A stretch of DNA of 64,000 nt from Pseudomonas mohnii (GCF_900105115.1 NZ_FNRV01000001.1:248001-312000); one strand, 5' to 3'. Counted from the first letter of the stretch, positions 50,399 through 60,950 are shown. Notes: generated from the letters alone by a model not told the origin. A program made the numbers and translations.

Positions 50399-51505
50399 AT
50401 GACTGCTCAGGTTTCTTCTCCGGGGACACAGTCCATGGATGCCACGCAAAACGACGTGCTGGCCGAGGTTCGCAACCACATCGGTCACCTGACCCTCAAC
50501 CGCCCCACTGGCCTCAACGCCCTCACGCTGGACATGGTCCGCACCCTGCAACGCCAACTCGATGCCTGGGCGCAGGATCCTCAGGTGCACGCGGTTGTCC
50601 TGCGCGGCGCCGGCGAGAAAGCCTTCTGTGCCGGCGGCGACATTCGATCGCTGCACGACAGTTTCAAAAACGGCGACACCCTGCACCAAGACTTCTTCGT
50701 CGAGGAATACACCCTCGATCTGGCGATCCACCATTACCGCAAACCGGTACTGGCCCTGATGGACGGTTTTGTCCTCGGCGGCGGCATGGGACTGGTGCAA
50801 GGCGCCGACTTGCGCGTGATCACCGAAAAAAGCCGTCTGGCCATGCCGGAAGTCGGGATCGGTTACTTCCCCGACGTTGGCGGCAGTTACTTCCTGCCAC
50901 GCATTCCCGGAGAACTGGGGATTTACCTGGGCGTCAGCGGCGTGCAGATCCGCGCCGCCGACGCGCTCTATTGCGGCCTCGCCGACTGGTATCTGGACAG
51001 CAGCAAGCTGGCCACGCTGGACGAAAAACTCGATCAACTGCAATGGCGCGACACGCCACTGAAGGACCTTCAGGGCCTGCTGGCGAAACTCGCGGTGCAA
51101 CAGCTGCCCGACGCGCCGCTGGCGGCGTTGCGTCCGGCCATCGATCACTTCTTCGCCCTGCCGGATGTGCCGAGTATTGTTGAGCAACTGCGCGCCGTGA
51201 CGGTCGCCGACAGCCATGAATGGGCCACGACCACCGCCGACCTGCTGGAAACCCGCTCTCCACTGGCCATGGGCGTGACCCTGGAGATGCTGCGGCGCGG
51301 TCGGCGCCTGAGCCTGGAACAATGTTTCGCCCTGGAGCTGCACCTGGACCGCCAGTGGTTCGAGCGCGGTGACCTGATCGAAGGCGTGCGCGCCTTGCTG
51401 ATCGACAAAGACAAACAACCACGCTGGAACCCGCCTACCTTGCAGGCGCTGGACGCTGGGCATGTCGCGAGTTTCTTCGAGGGTTTCGATGAGAGCGGGA
51501 GCTGA
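50399..51505 (+). CDS. 3-hydroxyisobutyryl-CoA hydrolase (crotonase superfamily)
   Basis: 368 aa, longer than a typical enoyl-CoA hydratase and the usual size of HIBYL-CoA hydrolase. Motifs are HLTLNRPTGLNALT, VVLRGAGEKAFCAGGDIRSL (oxyanion hole), ALMDGFVLGGGMGLVQGADL and PEVGIGYFPDVGGSYFLPR (catalytic Glu/Asp region). AGGGAG lies before GTG 50396/ATG 50399; I use the ATG. It is followed after 3 nt by an acyl-CoA dehydrogenase gene. The pair fits valine breakdown: isobutyryl-CoA dehydrogenation and later hydrolysis of 3-hydroxyisobutyryl-CoA. Confidence 0.87.
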   Translation: MTAQVSSPGTQSMDATQNDVLAEVRNHIGHLTLNRPTGLNALTLDMVRTLQRQLDAWAQDPQVHAVVLRGAGEKAFCAGGDIRSLHDSFKNGDTLHQDFFVEEYTLDLAIHHYRKPVLALMDGFVLGGGMGLVQGADLRVITEKSRLAMPEVGIGYFPDVGGSYFLPRIPGELGIYLGVSGVQIRAADALYCGLADWYLDSSKLATLDEKLDQLQWRDTPLKDLQGLLAKLAVQQLPDAPLAALRPAIDHFFALPDVPSIVEQLRAVTVADSHEWATTTADLLETRSPLAMGVTLEMLRRGRRLSLEQCFALELHLDRQWFERGDLIEGVRALLIDKDKQPRWNPPTLQALDAGHVASFFEGFDESGS

Positions 51506-51508
51506 GTC

Positions 51509-52660
51509 ATGCACGATATCGAATTGAGTGAAGAGCAAGTGATGATCCGCGACATGGCCCGGGACTTCGCCCGTGGCGAAATCGCCCCCCACGCCCAGGC
51601 CTGGGAGAAGGCCGGCTGGATCGACGATGGCCTGGTGGCGAAGATGGGCGAACTGGGTTTGCTGGGCATGGTGGTGCCCGAGGAATGGGGCGGCACCTAC
51701 GTCGACTACGTGGCCTATGCCCTGGCCGTGGAGGAAATCTCGGCCGGCGACGGCGCGACCGGCGCCTTCATGAGCATCCACAACTCGGTGGGTTGCGGGC
51801 CGGTGCTCAACTACGGCACGGATGAACAAAAGCAGACCTGGCTCGCGGATCTGGCCAGCGGCCAGGCCATCGGCTGTTTTTGCCTGACCGAACCCCAGGC
51901 CGGTTCCGAAGCGCACAACCTGCGCACCCGCGCCGAATTGCGCGACGGCCAATGGGTGATCAATGGCGCCAAGCAGTTTGTCAGCAACGGCAAACGGGCA
52001 AAACTGGCGATCGTGTTTGCCGTGACCGATCCGGACCTGGGCAAACGCGGTATCTCGGCGTTTCTGGTGCCCACCGACACCGCGGGCTTCATCGTCGACC
52101 GCACGGAGCACAAGATGGGTATCCGCGCCTCCGACACCTGCGCGGTCACCCTCAACGACTGCCGCATTCCAGAGGCCAACCTGCTGGGCGAACGCGGCAA
52201 GGGCCTGGCCATCGCCCTGTCCAACCTTGAAGGCGGACGCATCGGCATCGCCGCCCAAGCGCTGGGCATTGCCCGAGCGGCCTTTGAAGCGGCGCTGACC
52301 TACGCCCGCGAACGCGTACAGTTCGACAAGCCGATCATCGAGCACCAGAGCATCGCCAATCTGCTGGCCGACATGCACATGCAATTGAACGCCGCACGGT
52401 TGTTGATCCTGCACGCGGCGCGCCTGCGTACAGCCGGCAAACCCTGCCTGTCGGAGGCCTCGCAAGCCAAACTGTTCGCCTCGGAAATGGCCGAAAAGGT
52501 TTGCTCCTCAGCGATTCAGATTCACGGCGGCTATGGCTACCTGGAAGATTATCCGGTGGAGAAGTACTACCGGGACGCGCGAATCACACAGATCTATGAA
52601 GGATCGAGCGAGATTCAGCGGATGGTGATTGCACGGGAACTGAAGAACTACCTGGTGTGA
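51509..52660 (+). CDS. Acyl-CoA dehydrogenase, isobutyryl-CoA type
   Basis: 383 aa. Flavin-domain signature [20 protein letters not shown] (about 130), [20 protein letters not shown], and the C-terminal [21 protein letters not shown], which contains the usual catalytic-Glu region. Translationally close to the HIBYL-CoA hydrolase gene, which favours isobutyryl-CoA as substrate. It could also accept other short branched acyl-CoAs. Confidence 0.88.
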   Translation: MHDIELSEEQVMIRDMARDFARGEIAPHAQAWEKAGWIDDGLVAKMGELGLLGMVVPEEWGGTYVDYVAYALAVEEISAGDGATGAFMSIHNSVGCGPVLNYGTDEQKQTWLADLASGQAIGCFCLTEPQAGSEAHNLRTRAELRDGQWVINGAKQFVSNGKRAKLAIVFAVTDPDLGKRGISAFLVPTDTAGFIVDRTEHKMGIRASDTCAVTLNDCRIPEANLLGERGKGLAIALSNLEGGRIGIAAQALGIARAAFEAALTYARERVQFDKPIIEHQSIANLLADMHMQLNAARLLILHAARLRTAGKPCLSEASQAKLFASEMAEKVCSSAIQIHGGYGYLEDYPVEKYYRDARITQIYEGSSEIQRMVIARELKNYLV

Positions 52661-52664
52661 GGCC

Positions 52665-52803
52665 CTGTAGGAGCGAGGTAGCTGAGCTGAGGGCGCCTCA
52701 AAAGCATCGCGGGCAAGCCCGCTCCCACAGGTTTTTCGGTGTGAAAAAAATCCGCAGCACACCCAAAACCTACTGTGGGAGCGGGCTTGCCCGCGATGGC
52801 GTC
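52665..52803. repeat. REP cluster G between convergent operons
   Basis: Three REP arms: a damaged CTGTAGGAGCGAG at 52665, an arm ATCGCGGGCAAGCCCGCTCCCACAG ending at 52730, and CTGTGGGAGCGGGCTTGCCCGCGATGG at 52773. The last two are of a GCGGGC subtype not seen elsewhere in this window. Located between convergent stops, they may act as bidirectional transcription stops. Confidence 0.85.
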
Positions 52804-52818
52804 AGCAAAAACGCCGTA

Positions 52819-53592
52819 TTACTTGCCGACGAACTGCGCCTCACGCTTGGCAATGAACGCGGCCATGCCTTCTTTCTGGTCCTGCGTCGCAAACGCTGCG
52901 TGGAACACCCGACGCTCGAAACGCACGCCTTCCGACAGGGTCACCTCAAAGGCACGGTTGACGCTCTCCTTGACCATCATGGCGATCGGCAGCGACTTCT
53001 TGGCGATCAGCGTCGCGACTTTCAGGGCTTCCTCCAGCAATACATCGCTTGGCACGATTCGCGCCACGATCCCGCAACGCTCCGCTTCCACGGCATCGAT
53101 CAAACGCCCGCTCAGGCACATCTCCATGGCCTTGGCCTTGCCCACGGCGCGGGTCAGGCGCTGGGTACCGCCCATGCCCGGCAGCACGCCGAGGTTGATT
53201 TCCGGCTGACCGAACTTCGCGTTGTCGCCGGCCAGGATGAAATCGCACATCAGCGCCAGTTCACAGCCGCCGCCCAGGGCGAACCCGTTGACCGCCGCGA
53301 TGATCGGCTTGCGACGGTTGGCCACGCGATCGCTGTCGCTGAACAGGTCATCGAGGTAGATCTGCGGGTAGGTCAGCTCGGACATTTCCTTGATGTCGGC
53401 ACCGGCGGCAAAGGCTTTTTTCGAGCCGGTCAGCACGATGCAACCGATGTTCGAATCGGCTTCCAGACCATCGAGGGCGTGGTTCAGCTCGCCGATGATT
53501 TGCGAATTCAGGGCGTTCAACGCTTGCGGGCGGTTCAAGGTAATGAGGCCTACACGGCCATGGGTTTCCAGCAAAATCGTTTCGTAGCTCAC
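52819..53592 (-). CDS. Short-chain enoyl-CoA hydratase
   Basis: 257 aa from GTG 53592, which follows AGGAG at 7 nt; [21 protein letters not shown] is the standard N-terminus. Catalytic and oxyanion segments are [38 protein letters not shown] and [19 protein letters not shown], with both catalytic Glu positions present. It is last in a five-enzyme operon; likely substrate tiglyl-CoA or crotonyl-CoA. Confidence 0.9.
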   Translation of the reverse strand: MSYETILLETHGRVGLITLNRPQALNALNSQIIGELNHALDGLEADSNIGCIVLTGSKKAFAAGADIKEMSELTYPQIYLDDLFSDSDRVANRRKPIIAAVNGFALGGGCELALMCDFILAGDNAKFGQPEINLGVLPGMGGTQRLTRAVGKAKAMEMCLSGRLIDAVEAERCGIVARIVPSDVLLEEALKVATLIAKKSLPIAMMVKESVNRAFEVTLSEGVRFERRVFHAAFATQDQKEGMAAFIAKREAQFVGK

Positions 53593-53606
53593 AGATGGAC
53601 TCCTTC

Positions 53607-54734
53607 TCAAAGATTGCGCGAAATAACCATGCGCTGAATGTCGCTGGTGCCTTCGTAGATCTGGCACACCCGCACGTCGCGGTAGATCCGCTCCAGCGGA
53701 AAGTCGTTCAGGTAACCGTAACCGCCAAGGGTCTGCAACGCCGAGGAGCAGACCTTCTCGGCCATTTCCGAGGCGAACAGCTTGGCCATCGACGCTTCGA
53801 CCAATGCCGGTTTGCCGCTGTCACGCAGGGCGGCAGCGTAATACACCATTTGCCGGGCGACCGCAATTTGGGTCGCCATGTCGGCCAATCGAAAAGCCAC
53901 CGCTTGATGCTCGATGATCGGCTTGCCGAAGCTCTCGCGTTCGCGGGCGTAGTCACGGGCTGCTTCGAAGGCCGCGCGGGCCATGCCCACCGATTGCGAG
54001 GCGATGCCGACACGGCCGCCTTCGAGGTTGGCCAGGGCGATCTTGTAGCCTTCGCCCTCCTCGCCCAAGCGATTGGCCACCGGGACCTTCACGTCTTCGA
54101 AGAGGATCTGGCAGGTGTCGGAGGCGTGCTGGCCGAGTTTGTCTTCGACCCGCGCGACGGTGTAGCCCGGTGAATCGGTCGGCACGATCAGCGCGGTGAT
54201 CCCGCGTTTGCCGGCACTCGGATCAGTCACCGCAAACACAATCACCACCCCGGCGTTTTGCCCGGAGGTGATGAATTGTTTGCAGCCATTGAGCACATAG
54301 TGATCGCCTTCCAGGCGCGCACGGGTTTTCAAACCGCTGGCATCGGAGCCTGCCTGGGGCTCGGTCAGCGCGAAGGCGCCCAGCATCGCACCACTGGCGA
54401 GGGGCTTGAGGAAGCGTTCTTTTTGCTCGTCGTTGCCGTAGTTGAGGATCGGCACGCAACCCACCGAGTTATGCACGCTCATGATGGTCGAACAGGCCCC
54501 GTCGCCGGCGGCAATTTCTTCCAGGGCCATGGCGTAGGCCAGGTAGCCGGTGTCGCATCCGCCCCACTGTTCCGGCACCAGCATGCCGAAGAAGCCCAAT
54601 TCGGCCATCTCGCCGATGGCTTCCTTGGGAAAACGGTGCTCGCGGTCCCATTCGGCGGCGAACGGCTTCAGCCGTTCCTGGGCGAATTGCCGGGCCATGT
54701 CGCGGATTTGTTGTTGGTCGTCATTGGGGATCAT
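53607..54734 (-). CDS. Acyl-CoA dehydrogenase, short/branched-chain type
   Basis: 375 aa. Signatures are [21 protein letters not shown] (about 125), [21 protein letters not shown], and [17 protein letters not shown] at the C-terminus. It is 14 bp upstream of the enoyl-CoA hydratase gene and separated from the thiolase by REPIN H. In an isoleucine pathway it would convert 2-methylbutyryl-CoA to tiglyl-CoA. Confidence 0.9.
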   Translation of the reverse strand: MIPNDDQQQIRDMARQFAQERLKPFAAEWDREHRFPKEAIGEMAELGFFGMLVPEQWGGCDTGYLAYAMALEEIAAGDGACSTIMSVHNSVGCVPILNYGNDEQKERFLKPLASGAMLGAFALTEPQAGSDASGLKTRARLEGDHYVLNGCKQFITSGQNAGVVIVFAVTDPSAGKRGITALIVPTDSPGYTVARVEDKLGQHASDTCQILFEDVKVPVANRLGEEGEGYKIALANLEGGRVGIASQSVGMARAAFEAARDYARERESFGKPIIEHQAVAFRLADMATQIAVARQMVYYAAALRDSGKPALVEASMAKLFASEMAEKVCSSALQTLGGYGYLNDFPLERIYRDVRVCQIYEGTSDIQRMVISRNL

Positions 54735-54766
54735 GACCAGTCCTTATTTAGGTTGAATCACAAAAC

Positions 54767-54868
54767 CTGTAGGAGCGAGCCTGCTCGCGATGGATGCAAG
54801 GGCGCCACATTTATCCAGGCAGCCCGCGTAATCGTTCAAGTCCATCGCGAGCAGGCTCGCTCCTACAG
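54767..54868. repeat. REPIN H
   Basis: 102-bp paired REP (CTGTAGGAGCGAGCCTGC..GCAGGCTCGCTCCTACAG) with interior TTATCCAGGCAGCCCGC shared with REPIN I. It lies inside the operon, between the thiolase and acyl-CoA dehydrogenase genes. Confidence 0.9.
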
Positions 54869-54881
54869 GGGGGGGGCGGTG

Positions 54882-56075
54882 TCAGTACAGGCATTCCACG
54901 GCCATGGCCGTGGCTTCACCGCCGCCGATGCAGATGGCCGCCACGCCACGTTTCAGGCCTTTCTGGCGCAGCGCCGACAGCAGGGTCACGAGAATCCGCG
55001 CACCGGAGGCGCCGATCGGGTGGCCCAAGGCGCAGGCACCGCCGTGCACATTGACCTTCTCGTGGGGGATTTCCAGTTGGGTCATGGTCACCAGGCTGAC
55101 CACGGCGAAGGCTTCGTTGACTTCGACCAGATCGACCTGGTCCAGCGACCAACCGGTTTTGTGCATCAGTTTTTTGATCGCGCCGACCGGTGCCACCGGG
55201 AACAGGCCCGGCGTATCGGCAAACGCCGCATGACCGTGAATCACCGCCAGCGGCTTGAGGCCGCGCTTGTCGGCCTCGGAACGGCGCATCAGCACCAGCG
55301 CCGCCGCGCCGTCGGAGATCGAGCTGGAGTTCGCCGCCGTCACCGTACCGCCCTCGCGGAACGCCGGTTTCAACGAGGCGATTTTGTCGAGCTTGGCTTT
55401 TGGCGGCTGTTCGTCGTTGCTGATCGTCACCTGCGTTTTGCCGACGGTCACGGTCAGCGGCACGATCTCGTCCTTGAAGCAGCCATCGTTGATCGCCTGC
55501 TGGGCGCGGGTGGTCGAGGCGATGGCGAAGGCGTCCTGGGCTTCGCGGCTGAAACCGTTGGTTTCGGCGCAGTCTTCGGCGAAGGTGCCCATCAGGCGGC
55601 CCTTGTCGTAAGCGTCTTCCAGGCCGTCGAGGAACATGTGATCGAGCACGCGGCCGTGGCCCATGCGGTAACCGCTGCGAGCGCGGTCCAGCAGGTATGG
55701 CGCGTTGGACATGCTTTCCATGCCGCCGGCGACGACCACCTCGGCGCTGCCGGCGACCAGCATGTCGTGGGCCAGAATTGCCGCTTCCATCCCCGAACCG
55801 CACATCTTGTTCAGGGTGGTGCAGCGGGTCGATTTATCCAGCCCGGCGCCCAGCGCAGCCTGGCGCGCCGGGGCCTGGCCGAGGCCGGCGGACAGGACGC
55901 AGCCGAACAACACTTCTTCGACCGCTTGCGGGGCGATACCGGCGCGCTCCACGGCGGCCTTGATGGCGGCCGCACCGAGTTGCGGCGCGGTCAGGCTTTT
56001 CAGCTCGCCCTGAAAACCACCCATCGGGGTGCGAACGGCGCTGACGATGACGATTGGATCGTTGGAAAGGCTCAT
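54882..56075 (-). CDS. Acetyl-CoA C-acyltransferase (thiolase; FadAx-like)
   Basis: 397 aa. The nucleophilic Cys is in CTTLNKMCGSGMEAAILAHD (about 90), followed by VVAGGMESMSNAPYLL. The C-terminal His and Cys are in GGACALGHPIGASGARIL and GVAAICIGGGEATA. Start MSLSNDPIVIVSAVRTPMG has AAGAGGAA upstream. It would split 2-methylacetoacetyl-CoA or acetoacetyl-CoA. Gene order matches the fadDx/fadB2x/fadAx cluster known from P. putida (from memory). Confidence 0.92.
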   Translation of the reverse strand: MSLSNDPIVIVSAVRTPMGGFQGELKSLTAPQLGAAAIKAAVERAGIAPQAVEEVLFGCVLSAGLGQAPARQAALGAGLDKSTRCTTLNKMCGSGMEAAILAHDMLVAGSAEVVVAGGMESMSNAPYLLDRARSGYRMGHGRVLDHMFLDGLEDAYDKGRLMGTFAEDCAETNGFSREAQDAFAIASTTRAQQAINDGCFKDEIVPLTVTVGKTQVTISNDEQPPKAKLDKIASLKPAFREGGTVTAANSSSISDGAAALVLMRRSEADKRGLKPLAVIHGHAAFADTPGLFPVAPVGAIKKLMHKTGWSLDQVDLVEVNEAFAVVSLVTMTQLEIPHEKVNVHGGACALGHPIGASGARILVTLLSALRQKGLKRGVAAICIGGGEATAMAVECLY

Positions 56076-56086
56076 GACAATTCCTC

Positions 56087-56848
56087 TTATTTGGCGGCCA
56101 TGCGCAAGGCACCGTCGAGACGGATCACCTCACCATTGAGCATGCTGTTTTCAATGATATGCCTGACCAGCTCAGCGTACTCGGCCGGTTTGCCCAGACG
56201 CGGCGGGAACGGCACGCCGGCGGCCAGGGAATCGCGCACTTCCTGGGTCATGCCCGCCATCATCGGGGTTTCGAAAATGCCCGGGGCGATGGTCATCACA
56301 CGGATGCCGAAACGCGCCAGCTCACGGGCGGCGGGCAAGGTCAGGCTGACGATGGCACCTTTGGACGCGGCATAGGCCGCCTGGCCGATCTGGCCATCAT
56401 AAGCGGCGGCGGATGCAGTATTGATGATCACGCCGCGCTCGCCATCGGCGTCCGCCTCGGTTTCGGCAATCGCCGCCGAGGCCAGGCGCAGCATGTTGAA
56501 GCTGCCGATCAGGTTGACGTTGATCACCTGGCTGAAGCTGGACAGCGCGTGCGGACCGTTCTTGCCGAGGATCTTCTCGCCACGCACGATGCCGGCGCAG
56601 TTGACCAGGCCATTGAGGCCGCCAAAGGCCTTGACCGTCGCCTGCACCGCCGCTTCAGCCGCGGCTTCGTTGCTGATGTCCGCCACCACGCTTTGCGCGC
56701 CGAGGCGTTGGGCCTGGGCGGCGACGGCTTCGGCGTTCATGTCCACCAGCATCACCTTGGCGCCGGCCGCAACCAGCATTTCAGCGGTGGCCGCACCCAG
56801 GCCGGAGGCGCCGCCGGTGACGAGAAAAACCTTGTTTTCGATCTGCAT
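56087..56848 (-). CDS. SDR 3-hydroxyacyl-CoA dehydrogenase (HSD17B10-like; FadB2x type)
   Basis: 253 aa short-chain dehydrogenase. The NAD motif is [19 protein letters not shown], with DMNAEA after the second strand (NAD preference). The NCAG motif is [16 protein letters not shown], and the catalytic YxxxK is in [19 protein letters not shown]. Start MQIENK at 56848 has AAGGA 7 nt upstream. The [18 protein letters not shown] opening is close to human HSD17B10, which oxidises 2-methyl-3-hydroxybutyryl-CoA. It lies between the thiolase and synthetase genes. Confidence 0.9.
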   Translation of the reverse strand: MQIENKVFLVTGGASGLGAATAEMLVAAGAKVMLVDMNAEAVAAQAQRLGAQSVVADISNEAAAEAAVQATVKAFGGLNGLVNCAGIVRGEKILGKNGPHALSSFSQVINVNLIGSFNMLRLASAAIAETEADADGERGVIINTASAAAYDGQIGQAAYAASKGAIVSLTLPAARELARFGIRVMTIAPGIFETPMMAGMTQEVRDSLAAGVPFPPRLGKPAEYAELVRHIIENSMLNGEVIRLDGALRMAAK

Positions 56849-56864
56849 CATTGTTTCCTTGGAT

Positions 56865-58529
56865 TCAAGCTGAAACGTTCTTCGCGGCAGCCTCTTGAGC
56901 CTTCGCGATTTCCTGGTTGCGCAAGATAAAGCGCTGCAATTTGCCGCTTGGGGTTTTCGGCAACTCGCTGACAAACTCGATTTCACGGGGGTATGAGTGC
57001 GCGGCCAGGCGCTTGCGCACATGTTGGCGCAGCTCTTCGGCCAGCTCCGGCGTGGCGCGGTATTGCTCTGCGATCACGACGAAGGCCTTGACCAGCTCGG
57101 TGCGTTCCGGATCGGGTTTACCGACGACCGCCGCTTCGATCACCGCCGGGTGTTCGATCAACGCACTTTCCACGTCGAACGGGCCGACACGGTAGCCGGA
57201 GGTGGTGATCACATCGTCACTGCGCCCCACAAAGCTGATACTGCCGTCCGGGTTCCACTCGACGGTGTCACCGCTCAAGTAATAGTCGCCGACGAAAGCC
57301 TTGGTCGGCGCGCCTTCGTAACCGGCGAACCAGCACATCGGCGATTGGCTACGGTCGATGGCCAGGATGCCCGGCTGGCCGACGCCCAGTTCCTTGTACT
57401 GTTCATCCAGCACCACAATACGGTGGCCCGGCGAAGCGTAACCGGCGGCCCCCATATGAATCGGGTGCTCCAGGCCATGGTGATTGCACAACACCATGCC
57501 CAGTTCGGTCTGGCCGTAATGGTCGTGAATGACCACGCCAAGGTTATCGGCGAACCAACGGATCACTTCCGGGTTCAGCGGCTCGCCGGCGCTGCTGACG
57601 ATACGCAGCTTGCCTTTGATCGACTTGGCGAACTCGTCGCCCCCGGCGATCAGCAAGCGATAAGCCGTCGGCGATCCGGTGAGGTTGGTGATCCCGTACT
57701 TGTTGATCACCCGGCAGGTGCTTTCCAGGGTGAACGGGCCATCGTAGAAGGTGATCGGATGACCCATCGACATCGGCCCGGTGACACCAAAGTAGATGCC
57801 GTAGGCCCAACCCGGGTCGGCGACGTTCCAGAACGCGTCTTCGGGGCGCAAATCCACGGCATCCCGGGTGTAACTCTGGAATGCGACGATGGCCTTGAGT
57901 GGCACCGACAGCGCTTTCGACGGGCCGGTGGTGCCCGAGGTGAACATCAGCAGAAAGGGGTCTTCACCGGTCAGCAGCACCGGTTCGCAGACATTGGAGA
58001 AGTTGGCCAGTTCGGCCCAGAAGCTGTAATCGCCCTGGACAATGCCCTGCCCCTTGGGGCCGCCGACGGTGACGATGGTCGGGCAGTCGGCGACTTCCGC
58101 GAGTTTCGAGCGGTTGACCGCATCGGTGACCACCACTTTGGCGCCGGAGCTGCCCAATCGATGTTCGATGGCTTTCGGCCCGAAGGCCGTGAACAGCGGC
58201 TGATAGACCGCGCCAATGCGCCAGGTGGCGAACACGGTAATCAGCAGTTCGATGTTACGTGGCAACAGGCCGGCGACCTTGTCGCCCTTCTGCACGCCCT
58301 GGGCCAACAGGAAGTTGGCGAAACGCGCGGCCTTGTCCTGCAAGTCGCTGAAGGTGTAGGTCGCGCTGGTGCCGTCGCGGCCTTCCCAGAACAGCGCGAT
58401 CCGACCCGGCAAGGCATGCCGGTCGCAGCACTCAATGCAGGCGTTGAGGGCAGTCAGATCGCCAGCGAGTACGGCGTCGACGGTGTGCTGATAATTGAAC
58501 TGTGAAGTAGCAGACAAGTAATCGCGCAT
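56865..58529 (-). CDS. AMP-dependent acyl-CoA synthetase (FadDx-like)
   Basis: 554 aa ANL-superfamily enzyme. The P-loop is [19 protein letters not shown] (about 190), with [14 protein letters not shown] (about 340), [24 protein letters not shown] (about 410) and the catalytic C-terminal Lys in [15 protein letters not shown]. It closely resembles medium/short-chain acyl-CoA synthetases of the acetyl/propionyl class. It is the first enzyme gene of the operon and activates a short or branched carboxylic acid for the four following steps. Confidence 0.9.
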   Translation of the reverse strand: MRDYLSATSQFNYQHTVDAVLAGDLTALNACIECCDRHALPGRIALFWEGRDGTSATYTFSDLQDKAARFANFLLAQGVQKGDKVAGLLPRNIELLITVFATWRIGAVYQPLFTAFGPKAIEHRLGSSGAKVVVTDAVNRSKLAEVADCPTIVTVGGPKGQGIVQGDYSFWAELANFSNVCEPVLLTGEDPFLLMFTSGTTGPSKALSVPLKAIVAFQSYTRDAVDLRPEDAFWNVADPGWAYGIYFGVTGPMSMGHPITFYDGPFTLESTCRVINKYGITNLTGSPTAYRLLIAGGDEFAKSIKGKLRIVSSAGEPLNPEVIRWFADNLGVVIHDHYGQTELGMVLCNHHGLEHPIHMGAAGYASPGHRIVVLDEQYKELGVGQPGILAIDRSQSPMCWFAGYEGAPTKAFVGDYYLSGDTVEWNPDGSISFVGRSDDVITTSGYRVGPFDVESALIEHPAVIEAAVVGKPDPERTELVKAFVVIAEQYRATPELAEELRQHVRKRLAAHSYPREIEFVSELPKTPSGKLQRFILRNQEIAKAQEAAAKNVSA

Positions 58530-58673
58530 TGCCAGAATCCCTCTGTATTTTTATTAGGTTGGGGGAACCGTAACTAACGGGGAAATACTCGCTCTGCGGG
58601 GGGATCGGGACAATGGTCAAAGTTATCAAGTTGCGTGACTGGTTTGGCCAAGATCCGGTAGGTGGCGCCTCTG

Positions 58674-59690
58674 TCAGGAAGCTTCGTTGAGAATCAAACT
58701 GCGGTAATGCCCCGGATTGGACCCCGACCACTTGCGAAACGCCTTGTAGAACGAACTCGCATCGGCAAACCCCAGGCGCGTGGCGATTTCCGCGAAGCTG
58801 ATGGCCGGTTCCGCCAGCCAGACGATGGCCAGTTCCTTGCGCACGCTGTCCTTGAGCCCTTGATAGGTTTGCCCTTCCTCGGCCAACCGCCGACGCAGGG
58901 TCGAGGCCGACATGCACAGGCGTTGCGCCAGGGCTTCGGTTTCCGGCCAGCGTTCGGCGGGCAGTTGCCGCAGATCGTGCTTGATGCGGCTGGCCAGGCT
59001 CTGCGGGTCGCGGTACTTGACCAGAATGTTCGCCGGCGCATGGGCCAGGAAACGCTTGAGCTCTTCCGCGCTGCGCTTGATCGGCGCATCCAGGCAATCG
59101 GCCGAGAAAATCATCCGCGTGCGTGGGCGGTCGAATCGCAGGTTTTCGGAAAACATCACCTGGTAGTCGTCGCAGAAGTCCGGTTGCGAGCAGCGCAACT
59201 CGATGGCCAGGATCGGAATCCGCCGCCCCGCCAGCCAGCAGGCCACGCCATGCACGATCATCCAGTAGGTGAAATAGGTGAAGGCCCGGCGCGGCGCCTG
59301 TTCATCTTCCAGCAGCACGATTTCCGCCAGGCTCTGTTGGCGGACCAACTCCGCGGGCAGGTGTTCGAGCATCAGTGACAGGAAGCCCAGGCCACTGGTG
59401 AGGCCCGCCGCCAGACTCGGCTGGACCATGGCGCAACGACAAAGAAACTCCAGGCTGCCGGATTTGAGCTTGCGCGGGTCCATGCCGAAAAACTCGTCAT
59501 CGCCGCGCCGCGCCAACAGACGCCACAACCGGGCGTAAGCGGTGGCCGGTACGCGCGCATCACTGGTGTGCAGCAGGAGCGGATCGATACCGACCTTGAT
59601 CAACACCTCTTCGGTGGCAACGCCCGGGGCGCAACTTTGCAACAGCGCTTCTCGCACCAGTTGAATGGAGATGGTGTCTTTTTCCGCCAT
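58674..59690 (-). CDS. AraC-family regulator with arabinose-binding-like N-terminal domain
   Basis: 338 aa from ATG 59690 (MAEKDTISIQLV). Further upstream, the frame would run through REPIN I and give a REP-encoded tail, so it is rejected. The N-terminal domain (about 1-200) is of the OruR/ArgR-like AraC subgroup (AYARLWRLLARRGDDEFFGM, ELRCSQPDFCDDY). The C-terminal HTH (about 235-335) has LCMSASTLRRRLAEEG and EIATRLGFADASSFYKAFRKWSG. It is transcribed toward the acyl-CoA operon, 145 bp away, and is its probable activator. Confidence 0.87.
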   Translation of the reverse strand: MAEKDTISIQLVREALLQSCAPGVATEEVLIKVGIDPLLLHTSDARVPATAYARLWRLLARRGDDEFFGMDPRKLKSGSLEFLCRCAMVQPSLAAGLTSGLGFLSLMLEHLPAELVRQQSLAEIVLLEDEQAPRRAFTYFTYWMIVHGVACWLAGRRIPILAIELRCSQPDFCDDYQVMFSENLRFDRPRTRMIFSADCLDAPIKRSAEELKRFLAHAPANILVKYRDPQSLASRIKHDLRQLPAERWPETEALAQRLCMSASTLRRRLAEEGQTYQGLKDSVRKELAIVWLAEPAISFAEIATRLGFADASSFYKAFRKWSGSNPGHYRSLILNEAS

Positions 59691-59758
59691 GGAGCGAGGC
59701 AAACCCTGTTCTTGTTTGAGTGGTGGGCATATTAGCTCAGCCGCCAACGCCGCGCCCC

Positions 59759-59860
59759 CTGTAGGAGCGACCTTGCTCGCGATGGAAGGCAGGGCACCGC
59801 GTTCATCCAGGCAGCCCACGTCATCGTTGACCTCCATCGCGAGCGGGCTCGCTCCTACAG
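59759..59860. repeat. REPIN I
   Basis: 102-bp paired REP; its interior GTTCATCCAGGCAGCCCACG is nearly the same as in REPIN H and the reverse of REPIN D. It lies in the 294-bp gap between the divergent AraC and efeU genes. Confidence 0.9.
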
Positions 59861-59925
59861 GGGGAGCGGAGTGATTTTGCGGGTTGTTCAGCATATGTTC
59901 AGGTAATTGGCAATCAATGCCATTT

Positions 59926-59944
59926 GGTAATGAGTTTCATTATG
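59926..59944. promoter_or_regulatory. Fur box upstream of efeU
   Basis: GGTAATGAGTTTCATTATG matches 14 of 19 positions of the Fur consensus and is nearly palindromic (TAATGA / TCATTA). It is 41 bp upstream of the efeU start, as expected for iron repression. Confidence 0.75.
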
Positions 59945-59984
59945 TTACAAATTAGCACCCTATCTAATTCTCACACGGTGCTGA

Positions 59985-60842
59985 ATGCTCGTTCCTTTTC
60001 TGATCATGCTGCGCGAAGGCATCGAAGCCGCGCTGATCGTTGGCATCATCGCCAGCTACCTCAAACAGACCGGTCGTGGCCAGTGGATGCCTGCCGTGTG
60101 GATCGGCGTGTTCCTCGCCGCCGCCCTCGCCCTGCTGGTGGGCGGTGGCCTGGAACTGGTGAGCGCCGAGTTTCCGCAAAAACAGCAGGAACTGTTTGAA
60201 GGCGTGGTCGGCCTGGTGGCGGTCGGCATTCTCAGTTCGATGGTGTTCTGGATGCGCAAAGTGGCGCGTTCGATCAGGCACTCGTTGCACGCCTCCCTCG
60301 ATCACGCGCTGACCGGGTCCAGGCATCAGGTCACCGCGCTGATCGCCATGGTGTTTTTCGCCGTGGCGCGTGAAGGCCTGGAAACGGTGTTCTTCCTGCT
60401 CGCGGTGTTCCAGCAAAGCGAAGGTCCTACGGCCCCGATCGGAGCCCTGCTCGGGCTGGTCCTGGCGATCATCGTTGGTTGGCTGATCTACACCGGCAGC
60501 ATGCGCCTGAACCTCGGCGCGTTTTTCCGCTGGACCGGTCTGTTCATCCTCGTGGTGGCTGCCGGCATTCTCGCCAACTCGGTGCAGGCGCTGCACGAGG
60601 CCGGGGTGTGGAATCACCTGCAAACCGTGCTTTTCGACATCAGCACGACACTGCCAATGGACGGTCCGCTGGGGTCGGTGCTGGCCGGCATGTTCGGTTA
60701 CCAGGATGCCCCGACCGTCAGCACCCTGGGTGCCTATCTGATTTATCTGATCGTGGCGCTGGTGATGTTCTTTACGCCAGCCCCCGCGCCTGTTGCGCAC
60801 ACCCCCAGGCGCGAGCCTGCTCGCGAGGGTCGTGAACGATAA
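59985..60842 (+). CDS. efeU: Iron permease EfeU (FTR1 family)
   Basis: 285 aa inner-membrane permease. Two REXXE iron-coordination motifs are present: MLREGIEAALIVG (about residue 10) and AVAREGLETVFFLLAVF (about 128), in a seven-helix OFeT fold. The upstream Fur box and the following efeO and efeB genes confirm the system. The last dozen or so codons (PRREPAREGRER) and the TAA stop lie inside REPIN J, so the C-terminal tail is REP-derived. The start ATG 59985 has a weak ribosome binding site. Confidence 0.92.
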   Translation: MLVPFLIMLREGIEAALIVGIIASYLKQTGRGQWMPAVWIGVFLAAALALLVGGGLELVSAEFPQKQQELFEGVVGLVAVGILSSMVFWMRKVARSIRHSLHASLDHALTGSRHQVTALIAMVFFAVAREGLETVFFLLAVFQQSEGPTAPIGALLGLVLAIIVGWLIYTGSMRLNLGAFFRWTGLFILVVAAGILANSVQALHEAGVWNHLQTVLFDISTTLPMDGPLGSVLAGMFGYQDAPTVSTLGAYLIYLIVALVMFFTPAPAPVAHTPRREPAREGRER

Positions 60843-60904
60843 CGCGTAAAACCGGATGTCCTGCGGCGCCCGCAGATTTTTCGCGAGCAGGCTCGCTCCT
60901 ACAA
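60806..60904. repeat. REPIN J, overlapping the end of efeU
   Basis: 99-bp paired REP with interior GTGAACGATAACGCGTAAAA and GATGTCCTGCGGCGCCCGCA, nearly identical to REPIN K 47 bp downstream. Its left arm is coding for the EfeU tail. Confidence 0.9.
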
Positions 60905-60950
60905 GGGACGGTGGTGTTTCAAATGACGGCGGTAGAACGCTGTCACCCTC

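Noticed and set aside
50393..52465. 690-codon open frame opposite the HIBYL-CoA hydrolase and dehydrogenase genes
   Set aside because: It crosses two well-supported genes on the other strand and has no recognisable domain.
59691..59894. N-terminal extension of the AraC regulator at 58674
   Set aside because: The extra 68 codons are REPIN I sequence translated, which has no place in this protein family.
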